From Vicia villosa (taxonomy: Eukaryota > Streptophyta > Magnoliopsida > Fabales > Fabaceae), in NCBI RefSeq assembly GCF_029867415.1, contig NW_026705409.1, positions 558,001 to 622,000 of the forward strand: a stretch of 64,000 nt of DNA, in the 5' to 3' direction. Below the pieces are notes generated by a model. It was not told the origin of the DNA. It searched no databases and worked only from the letters and a program-made list of their open reading frames with translations. Within the stretch, counting starts at the first letter, position 1; each line of letters opens with the position of its first letter. The position numbers and the translations under genes are program-made. This document shows, piece after piece, positions 21,659 through 30,649 of the stretch.

Positions 21659-24000
21659 ACTGTTTATCTTTCAAGATTGACGTCCAACGATTAGTGAAGA
21701 GCGGAATGCTATCCTTCAAAGATACTAATCCAAACGTCCAAGCAAATCCTTTGCCGCAGCACAAAGAAGCTTCAGTAAATCTGGTAGATCAACACCCCAA
21801 CGTCATTCAAATCTACGACATTCGTCAGATAGGGGAAAATCTTGTCAAGATGCACGCTAAACAAGCTGGGTACGGTCATGTACCACCTCACAACTACTTC
21901 ACATGTGAAATTTGTCCAAAGAATAATCAAGGATGTGCCGTAGTTCAAGCTGCATTACAAGAACAAATGGACTTGGGATGGATTCAACATATCCGAGTCA
22001 GAACTGAACATGACATCAACATGGTTCAAGGATGTCCAGGAGAATACAAAATCTACAAAGTTGAAAATCTTGAAGGATCGGTAGTCAGGTTCCACAAAAC
22101 TTTAAATGGACTTGCCTACTTTGGAACAGATTTCCACGCTTACAGTAGATGCGAAATCTGTCGAAGAAATTCACGAGGATGTTTGCGTGTTCGCAACAAC
22201 ATTCAAAAGCTGATGGATGACAATACCATTACTGTTCTTGCCAACAGAGAAGATGATGAAGTCTTTACCGTATCTCCTCAAATTAATCAAGTTGAACCTA
22301 TGCAAGTCAAGTATGATAGCAGGAAGACAGCAGTTGCACCACTAGTCATCTACTTACCAGGTCCTGTACCGTATGAGTCCAGCAAGGCTATACCATACAA
22401 GTACAACGCTACATTCATTGAAAATGGTAAGGAAATACCATTGCCGTCTGTTGTCAACATTGCTGATGTTAGTCGAGTCACCAGAAGTGGACGAGTCTTC
22501 AACAGAACAACAGAAAATGTGGAGAAACCTTCGGAGGAAGTACCACATAGGCAAGACAATCATCCGACCAATGCTGTTCAAGCGAAAGAAAATGATGAGA
22601 TCTTGAAGTTAATCCAGAGGAGTGAATACAACATTGTAGACCAATTACTACATACTCCGTCTAGAATTTCTGTTCTTTCCCTGCTATTGAGTTCTGAAGC
22701 TCATAGGGAAGCTCTACAGAAAGTTTTGGAACAAGCTTTTGTAGAACCAAGTGTTACAATAAGCCAATTCAACAACATCGTTGCCAACATCTCCGCCGGA
22801 ACTAACCTAAGTTTCTGTGACGAAGATCTTCCTGAAGAAGGAGTGGACCACAATCTTCCACTTCACATCTCAGTTGGCTGCATGGGTGATACACTCACAG
22901 GAGTCCTAATAGACAATGGATCCTCTCTCAACGTCATGCCTAAATCAACATTATCAAGATTATCTTTCGAAGATTACCCTCTAAGAAAAAGTCATGTCAT
23001 CGTCAAAGCATTTGATGGATCAAGAAAGTCAGTTTTCGGAGAAGTAGATCTTCCCATAACTATTGGACCTCAGACGTTCAAAATCACTTTCCAGGTTATG
23101 GACATTCCAGCACAATACAGTTGTTTGCTAGGTCGCCCATGGATTCATGAGGCTGGGGCAATTACTTCAACACTTCATCAGAAACTGAAGTTCATAAGAA
23201 ATGACAAATTGGTAACCGTATGTGGAGAACGAGTTCTGATCGTCAGCAACCTGTCATCATTCTCCGACATAGAACCAAAAGAAGTTGTTGGAACTAAATT
23301 CCAAGCACTTTCCTTGGACAAAGGAAAGGAGAAAGCAGCGTCTATTTCTTCATACAAAGATGCAATCCAAGTTGTAAAGGATGGCACTACCAGTGGTTGG
23401 GGGCACATTAATATTCCTACCAACAACAAGAACAGAACAGGAATTGGATTCTTTCCGACATCATCAAAGACTATTCCAGGAATTGAGGTAGTTCTTCCAA
23501 TTCAAGAAACTTTCTGCAGTGGAGGTTTTCTTCAACCTGTTCAACAAACAGTCAATACCATCGGTACGGAAAACACCGATGAAGAAGAGTGGTTATCCTA
23601 TCTTAACAGAGCAGGATATATCTCCCTACCAGAGTCTGATCCACCTTGCTGTTATCCGACTAAAGGATCTGAAAGTAAGACTCAACCAAGCAGTGATGAA
23701 GTTACTGATAGCTTCACCACTAGAAGTCATGGTTCATCAGAAGAAGTTCCTCCTATCCCCGAAGAGACTTGGGATACATTAGGAGAACCAAACGGAAAAT
23801 TCGACTACATGGTGAAATACTCCGCTCCTGAAAGTTCAAGAATCTCTCTTGAAGACATTGTTCCAACTGGATGGAACATTGATTATGAGTACCTCTCTCA
23901 GCCAAAAGAGATGTATATTCCTTGCTATTCATCAGCATCTGGTGAAGTCATCATTGAGGATTATATCCCCAAGTCACCTTCCGAGGCTAAGGATCTATAG
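21659..24000 (+). pseudogene. Ogre gag C-terminal linker and aspartic protease
   Basis: The gag frame resumes directly at the right target duplication (21659-21663). Two Cys-containing modules of similar layout follow (FTCEICPKNNQGC near 21900 and SRCEICRRNSRGC near 22145). Next is a retropepsin-type protease with LIDNGSSLNVMP (Asp codon at 22912-22914) and the flap and C-terminal motif LLGRPWIHEAGA. Protease would cleave the polyprotein. A TAG at 23998-24000 ends the frame, but the same frame is open beyond it to the intron, so this is one nonsense mutation and not the natural end. The region starts without its own start codon because it belongs to gag-pol. Confidence 0.9.
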
Positions 24001-24338
24001 TTCACATATCTAGTCAATGCCATCTTGGGAGAAGAGCAAGACCAAAATACAGAAGAGGATGATCTCGAAAGTGTCTCCGACAATGAGTCTCTCCATTCAG
24101 AAGATTGGAAGTTTCCTCAAAAGAAAAACCGACATACTCCACTTGGAAATGGGTATGCTCACACAGCTCAGTCTGCTGAAGTAGAAGAAGATCGTCTGAG
24201 TGTTGCAAAGACAGTGGTTGGTAAATCAAGACCTACCACAGGCCAGCTTAAGCCTAAGGTTCCAGATTACTTAGTGCACAATGGGGTTCGCCACTACTGG
24301 ACAGCTGTTGAAGTTTCAACTGTTGTTCGCACTCCTAA
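24001..24338 (+). pseudogene. Ogre protease-to-RT linker, exon end before the intron
   Basis: Continuation of the protease frame after the TAG at 23998-24000: an acidic stretch (EEQDQNTEEDDLES) ending GVRHYWTAVEVSTVVRTP. Just beyond is the proposed donor site at 24339. Without splicing the frame stops at 24340-24342. Confidence 0.75.
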
Positions 24339-24665
24339 GTAGGAACGTTCACCGTTATTTTGTCCTCTCACCATAGCCCAGAGTGAAGAGATGTTTCATA
24401 GGGCTTTGCATTTTACTATTTCTTAGTTAAATGTCCCTCTTTGCTTCGCCCAAAGCAATAGAGTTTTGTTTTATAGGGTCTTTGTTTCAAAAATGACTGT
24501 CCATAAATAAAAATGTCATTCTGTTCCTTCGTTTAGTTTTTCCCTTTTCTTTTTTCGGAAATTGGTAATCCTAAAAAACACCCTTAAAAAACATCAAATA
24601 TTCCATTAACTGCATACACCGAGTCTTCCCTCGTTGTCTAAATAAAACTTATCACACATATGCAG
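24339..24665 (+). other. Ogre intron between protease and RT (327 bp)
   Basis: Donor CTAA|GTAGGA at 24339 and acceptor ATATGCAG|ATT ending at 24665. The AT-rich body has stops in all forward frames. Splicing would leave two bases of a codon before it and supply one after, so protease and RT become one frame. An intron at this place is an established Ogre feature; the exact borders here are my inference from phase and consensus. Confidence 0.7.
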
Positions 24666-26307
24666 ATTAATCATAAAATACCCCGTTGAAACGTGCGACC
24701 GTATGACTTCTCCAAGCTTTGAGTTTCCTGTATTCGAGGCAGAGGAAGAAGAAGACGAAGAAATATCAAAGGAAATTTCACGATTACTTCAACAAAAGGA
24801 AGAGGCCATTCAGCCATACAATGAGCCTCTAGAGATCATTAACCTTGGTTCCGATGGAAACAGAAAGGAGGTTAAGATTGGAGCTTCACTCAGTTCAGAG
24901 ATCAGAGAGAGTTTGATACAGCTGCTCAAAGAATTCTCAGATGTCTTCGCTTGGTCTTATCAAGATATGCCAGGGTTGGATACCAGTATAGTGGAGCATC
25001 ACTTGCCATTAAAAGCAGAATGCCCTCCGGTCAAGCAAAAATTAAGAAGAACTCATCCGGAGATGGCCATGAAAATCAAAGAGGAAGTTCAAAAGCAGAT
25101 CAACACAGGTTTCCTCGTCACTTCAGAATACCCTCAGTGGTTAGCTAACATTGTTCCCGTTCCTAAGAAAGACGGAAAAGTCCGCATGTGCGTCGACTAC
25201 AGAGATTTGAACAAAGCTAGCCCTAAGGATGATTTTCCTTTACCACATATTGATATGTTGGTGGACAGTACAGCAAAATCCAAAGTTTTCTCGTTCATGG
25301 ACGGATTTTCAGGATACAACCAAATCAAAATGGCACCTGAAGACATGGAAAAAACAGCTTTCATCACCCCCTGGGGCACGTTCTGCTATCGTGTTATGCC
25401 TTTTGGACTAAAGAACGCAGGGGCAACTTATCAAAGAGCCATGACTACGCTTTTCCACGACATGATGCATAAGGAAGTGGAAGTCTATGTGGACGACATG
25501 ATTGCCAAATCAGAAAATGAAGAAGATTACATACAGAATCTGACAAAGTTATTTCAACGCTTACGGAAGTTTCAGCTTCGCCTGAACCCCAACAAGTGTA
25601 CCTTTGGTGTCTACTCAGGAAAACTCCTTGGTTTCATTGTCAGCAAACGAGGAATTGAAGTAGATCCAGACAAAGTCAAGGCAATTCAAGAAATGCCTTC
25701 ACCCAGAACCGAGAAACAAGTTAGAGGATTTCTTGGACGTCTGAATTACATCTCGAGATTCATATATCTCATGACTGCAACTTGCGCTCCTATTTTCAAA
25801 CTTCTACGGAAAAATCAAAGTTGCGTCTGGACAGACGATTGTCAGAAAGCGTTCGACAGCATTAAGGAATATCTGCTCGAACCACCCATCTTGTCTCCTC
25901 CAGTGGAAGGAAGACCTTTGATAATGTACTTAACCGTCTTAGAAGACTCCATGGGTTGTGTCCTTGGACAGCAAGACGAGACAAAGAGAAAAGAGCATGC
26001 CATCTACTACCTGAGCAAGAAATTCACTGACTGTGAATCCCGCTACTCCATGCTCGAGAAGACGTGTTGTGCTTTGGCCTGGGCTGCCAAGCGTCTCCGC
26101 CAGTACATGATTCGACATACTACTTGTTTGATCTCTCATATGGATCCAATCAAGTACATCTTTGAGAAGCCTGCTTTAACCGGGAGAATTGCCCGTTGGC
26201 AGATGTTGTTATCAGAATATGACATTGAGTATCACGCACAGAAAGCCGTGAAAGGAAGCATTCTAGCTGAGCACCTGGCTCACCATCCACTCAATGGTCA
26301 TGAATAA
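24666..26307 (+). pseudogene. Ogre reverse transcriptase and RNase H
   Basis: The frame is open from the intron acceptor; the first ATG is at 24703. After an acidic start come the RT domains: PVKQKLRR, VPKKDGKVRMCVDYRDLN, FMDGFSGYNQI, FGLKNAGATYQRAM, the catalytic YVDD (25486-25497), then LGFIVSKRGIEVDPDK. The RNase H domain (LGQQDETKRKEHAIYYLSKK) reaches HHPLNGHE. A TAA at 26305-26307 cuts the frame, which continues open beyond it. In related elements pol runs through here without a break. RT motifs are intact. Confidence 0.93.
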
Positions 26308-26976
26308 ACCAGTTTTGACTTTCCGGACGAGGACGTCATGTACCTCAAGATGAAAGATTACGACGAGCCACTACCAGACGAAGGACCTGAGATAGGATCC
26401 CAGTGGGGCTTAATCTTTGACGGAGCTGTCAATGCTTATGGACGAGGAATTGGGGCAATCATTGTTACACCTCAGGGTACCCATATTCCATTTACTGCCA
26501 GATTAACTTTCAAATGCACAAACAATGAGGCCGAATATGAAGCTTGCATCATGGGTCTCGAAGAAGCCATGGATCTAAGAATCAAACACTTGGATGTATA
26601 CGGAGATTCTGCTTTGGTCATCAATCAAATCAAAGGAGAATGGGAAACACGCCAACCAGGGCTAATTCCTTACAAAGACTACGCGAGAAGATTGTTACCA
26701 TTCTTCGACAGGGTAGATTTTCATCACATTCCTCGTGAAGAAAACAATTTGGCTGATGCATTAGCCACACTCTCTTCCATGATTAGGATAAATCATTGGA
26801 ATGACATTCCTCGGATCGATGTTATGCGCCTGGATAGGCCCGCTCATGTTTTCACAGTAGAAGCAATCATCGACGACAAACCGTGGTATCACGACATCAA
26901 GAACTTTCTTCAAAAGCAAGAGTACCCTCTTGGGGCATCAAAGAAAGATAGAAAGACTTTGAGAAAGTTAGCTTGA
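26308..26976 (+). pseudogene. Ogre second (archaeal-type) RNase H domain
   Basis: Same frame as RT. DFPDEDVMYLK leads into an aRNH domain: LIFDGAVNAYGRGIGA (first Asp), TNNEAEYEACIMGLE (Glu), DVYGDSALVINQIKG (Asp) and NNLADALATLSS (last Asp). This extra RNase H is characteristic of Tat-lineage elements. A TGA at 26974-26976 ends it, and the frame is open again immediately after, so it is part of one broken pol gene. Confidence 0.88.
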
Positions 26977-28131
26977 AGATTCTTCTTGAATGAAGATGTT
27001 CTGTACAAGAGAAACTTCGACATGGTTCTACTCAGATGCGTTGACAGAAAAGAAGCAGAAATACTCATGAGGGAAATACATGAAGGTTCCTTTGGTACTC
27101 ACACCAATGGACATACCATGACAAGGAAAATACTGAGAGTAGGATATTATTGGCTGACAATGGAGTCAGATTGCTACCAGTACGCAAAGAGGTGTCACAA
27201 ATGCCAGATCTACGCCGATAAAATTCATGTGCCACCATCTCTTCTCAACATACTCTCTTCCCCTTGGCCTTTCTCCATGTGGGGAATCGACATGATTGGA
27301 ATGATCGAACCAAAAGCGTCCAACGGACATCGCTTCATCTTGGTAGCCATAGACTATTTCACCAAATGGGTTGAAGCAGCTTCATATGCAAACGTTACAA
27401 GACAAGTTGTCGTCAGGTTTATCAAGAATCACATCATCTGTCGCTACGGCGTTCCTAGCAAGATAATCACTGACAATGGGTCAAATTTGAATAACAAAAT
27501 GATGAAGGAGCTTTGTGAAGAATTCAAGATCGAACATCACAACTCATCTCCTTACAGACCAAAGATGAATGGAGCTGTAGAAGCAGCTAACAAAAACATC
27601 AAGAAAATCATTCAGAAGATGGTCATCACTTACAAAGATTGGCATGAAATGCTCCCGTATGCTCTTCATGGTTACCGTACATCAGTACGTACTTCGACTG
27701 GAGCAACTCCTTTCTCCCTTGTATATGGCATGGAGGCAGTCCTACCTATAGAGGTTGAGATTCCATCAATGAGAGTTTTGATGGAGGCAAAATTAACAGA
27801 AGCCGAGTGGTGTCAAAGCAGATTCGATGAATTGAACTTAATCGAAGAAAAGCGCATGACAGCTTTATGCCACGGACAGCTATATCAACAAAGAATGAAG
27901 AAAGCTTTCGACAAAAAGGTTCGACCTCGCACAATCAAAGAAGGCGACCTTGTACTAAAAAAGATTCAATCTTTTCTCACAGATTCGAGAGGGAAATGGA
28001 CTCCCAATTATGACGGCCCCTACGTGGTCAAGAGAGCTTTCTCAGGAGGAGCCTTAATACTCACGACTATGGATGGAGAAGAATTCACCCGTCCTGTGAA
28101 CGTCGACGCAGTCAAGAAATACTTCGCCTAA
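26977..28131 (+). pseudogene. Ogre integrase
   Basis: Continues pol after the TGA at 26974-26976; the first ATG is at 26986. It has an HHCC zinc-binding domain (EIHEGSFGTHTNGHT, then CHKCQIYADKIH). The catalytic core is WGIDMIGMIEP, IITDNGSNLNNKM and NGAVEAANKNIKK, giving the D, D, E triad. The C-terminal domain (EGDLVLKK, WTPNYDGPYVVKRAFSGGAL) ends VDAVKKYFA at a natural TAA. The domain is uninterrupted; only its connection to the rest of pol is lost. Confidence 0.93.
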
Positions 28132-28151
28132 ATAATTAAAAGAACAGCTCG

Positions 28152-28300
28152 CTAAGTTGAAAACTCGCAAAGAGCGGCTTAGGCAAAAAAGAGCGTCTCG
28201 GTGAATCGAAAACCCGAAAGGGCGATTCAGGCAAAAGTTAGAGACATAAAAAAAAATTTTTCAATCCCGGTAGACTTAAAACCCGAAAAGGGTAGTTTAC
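28152..28300 (+). repeat. Three covarying hairpins with CCC-GAAA-GGG-like tips after integrase
   Basis: Hairpin 1: CTAAGTT (28152-28158) with GGCTTAG (28176-28182). Hairpin 2: TGAATCG (28202-28208) with CGATTCA (28223-28229). Hairpin 3: GTAGACT (28270-28276) with AGTTTAC (28294-28300). Each encloses AAAA and a small inner stem (CTC/GAG or CCC/GGG) with an A-rich loop. The outer stems differ in sequence yet stay paired. Confidence 0.75.
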
Positions 28301-29436
28301 GCAAAAGTTAGGGATATATGGCAAGTAACTGTGTTCAGGACACACTTGATCATTCAAAATCCATAGCGGAGTATTCATCAGCAGTAGGTCATCTTCTACA
28401 AAGCACGAATACAGCGCAACTCGGAGCGGAAGGGAAAGATAACGGTCGTCACGTTTCATCGTAGCCCTTTTCCCGAAAATTACCAATTTCCAACTTTTGT
28501 AAATACTCCATGGAATCAAGCATTTGGCTGATTACCATTCCATATATAATAATTTGAGCCTTGTGCTTTTCCCTTGCAATCTAGTCTTATTCAGTTTCTT
28601 GAAATGCATTTTAGGTTTAAACAGTCATTTTCTTGAAACAAATGTTTTCATAAAATAAAAATGAATTTACTTGCAAAAATAAAGGTGAAATTTCTTTCTA
28701 AGGTTTACAAACAATAGGAAGAATGCAAACAGTTGCTCCGAGAACGGTTGAGACTCCGGGAACCAATATTTCCCCATGAGGTCGCTTTGCGAACATCTCC
28801 CGATGACGGATCTTCACTTCAATTCGTATTACTCACTTCGGACAGCGGACAACTGATAACCAGATATTCCCAACAGAGTTCGAACTACAAGAAGAAGACA
28901 TCTTCTGATCAACAAGAATTTCAGTCGTATCATAGGATTTTACATCCGCGACAATTCTATTCACATTCACTTTACATTTTATCATTATCATAATATTCAT
29001 GCATACATTACATCATAATTGCATAGCCGAATCAGGCTTTGATCCTGTGAATGCCTAAGTCATTGAGGCATGAACTCAAGTCACCCCTGCAAGTTCCGGA
29101 GAAACTTTTTCCTTCGAAACAACAGTTCATACACAAGGATCTCACCAAGCAAGTCAACAGATGGTAGTCTCCCTCAAAGAGATAGTTTGTTCACTTTTGG
29201 AATTCCTCAGCCGAGAATCTCCTGCAGAGCGACATTCGACAGTCTTCTTCAGATAAAATAGTCTGCTTCACATTTTGGAATTCCCTACAGGTTTGGTATT
29301 TCCCCAGCAGGGTCAAGAGGTGCCACTTCTTGTCAAAGAAAAATTCAGAATCTCCCAGCAGATCGACAAATGATTCCCCAGCGGAGTCAGCGAATGATAG
29401 TCTTCGTCCAGAAGATAGTTCAGATTCCCCAACAAA

Positions 29437-29660
29437 GTCAGCAAATGGCAGTCTCTTTCAGCAGAAGACAGTTTGCTCACTTTCTATCATAACAGAGTCA
29501 GCAAATGGCAGTCTCTTTCAGCAGAAGACAGTTTGCTCACTTTCTATCATAACAAAGTCAGCAAATGGCAGTCTCTTTCAGCAGAAGACAGTTTGCTCAC
29601 TTTCTTTCATGACAGGGTCGACAAATGGCAGTCTCTCCCAGTAGAAGACAGTTTGCTCCC
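29437..29660 (+). repeat. 60-bp tandem repeat, about 3.7 copies, Ogre 3' UTR
   Basis: Units start at GTCAGCAAATGG (29437, 29497, 29557) and GTCGACAAATGG (29617). Each contains an outer stem, for example AGCAAA (29440-29445) with TTTGCT (29472-29477). The first three are nearly identical; the fourth is diverged and truncated. Confidence 0.9.
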
Positions 29661-29661
29661 C

Positions 29662-29884
29662 TAGCAATTGGCAAATGGCAGTCTTTTCCCAAGAAAAGAC
29701 AGTTTGTCTGTTAAATACTCAAGAGATCGACAAATGGCAGTTTCTTCGAACAGTTTGTCTGTTTCTGGGATGTTTAACTCCCCACAGAGTCGATGAATGG
29801 CAGTTTTCCTCTTAGGAAAACAGTTCGTTGATTCCCCAGGCATCAGTTGACGAATGGCAGTTTTCACCCCGAAAACAGTTCGTC
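29662..29884 (+). repeat. Diverged hairpin units of the 3' UTR
   Basis: Four more units with the layout outer stem-TGGCAG-inner stem-CAG-outer stem. GGCAAA/TTTGTC has inner GTCTTTT/AAAAGAC (29670-29708). GACAAA/TTTGTC is at 29729-29759. TCGATGAA/TTCGTTGA has inner GTTTTCCT/AGGAAAAC (29790-29831). GACGAA/TTCGTC has inner GTTTTC/GAAAAC (29849-29884). Primary sequence differs while pairing is kept. Confidence 0.75.
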
Positions 29885-29972
29885 CGCCTTCAAACAAAGT
29901 CATTAGCCCCTCAAAAGATCATGAGGCCATATGACATTCTTTCAAAGACGTCAAGTCAAAAGGGAAGATGGT

Positions 29973-30276
29973 GAAGTTTCTTTACAACCGTCAAATGGCA
30001 TCTTACCTCCAAGCGCTGGTAAGAAGTTTGACGAGGAAACAAACCTTTGAAGTTTCTTTACAGCCGTCAAATGGCATCTTATCTCCAAGCGCTGATAAGA
30101 AGTTTGACGAGGAAACAAACCTTTGAAGTTTCTTTACAGCCGTCAAATGGCATCTTATCTCCAAGCGCTGATAAGAAGTTTGACGAGGAAACAAACCTTT
30201 GAAGTTTCTTTACAGCCGTCAAATGGCATCTTATCTCCAAGCGCTGGTAAGAAGTTTGATGAGGAAACAAACCTTT
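29973..30276 (+). repeat. 76-bp tandem repeat, four copies, Ogre 3' UTR
   Basis: Copies start at 29973, 30049, 30125 and 30201. Each forms CGTCAAA/TTTGACG (outer, 29989 with 30027 in copy 1) and TCTTAYC/GRTAAGA (inner) around a 10-nt loop containing the palindrome AGCGCT. Copy 1 has TCTTACC/GGTAAGA and copies 2-3 TCTTATC/GATAAGA. Copy 4 keeps pairing through G-U (TCTTATC/GGTAAGA). Confidence 0.92.
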
Positions 30277-30636
30277 GGAAATTTTCTCTTTATCTGAGAT
30301 ATTGTCCAAACGCAACTGAGACCAGTTTCGAGATTTGGACATCCGGAACGAGAGGAGGTTGTTTACCTTTTTCTAAGTGTTAACACTTAGTTAAAAAAGA
30401 TGGATTGCGCATCCTACATTGGCATCCATTCACCAGAATCCACATCAAGTATTTCTGCAGGAGTTTGTCTCCTCATCCCCCGCCAAGTGCGACAACGGGA
30501 TCAAAGTCATGCAAAGATTTTATCAATTACAACATCTCAGGAGCGCCCAAAATTCGGGCATTCCTCGATATTTAAGTCTCTTTTACGCAGGAGAGATCGA
30601 GATATCAATCTCTCTCCCTCCAGATAAAAGAAACTT

Positions 30637-30649
30637 AAATAGGGGCATC
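30637..30649 (+). promoter_or_regulatory. Putative polypurine tract of Ogre
   Basis: AAATAGGGGCATC directly abuts the 3' LTR start. The run is short and ends in CATC, but it occupies the position where plus-strand synthesis is primed. Confidence 0.5.

Larger units (their letters stand above)
28132..30649 (+). repeat. Ogre 3' untranslated region between integrase and LTR
   Basis: 2.5 kb without coding capacity. It holds three post-integrase hairpins (28152-28300), then unremarkable sequence to about 29140. Next come a hairpin-rich zone with 60-bp tandem units (29437 on), a four-copy 76-bp array (29973-30276), and mixed sequence to the LTR. The 3' UTRs of Ogre/Tat elements are known to be hypervariable and to seed satellite repeats. 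Confidence 0.85.

Noticed and set aside
30003..30342. Minus-strand ORFs across the 76-bp repeats
   Set aside because: Open only because the tandem unit happens to lack stops in that frame; the paired hairpin layout explains the sequence better.
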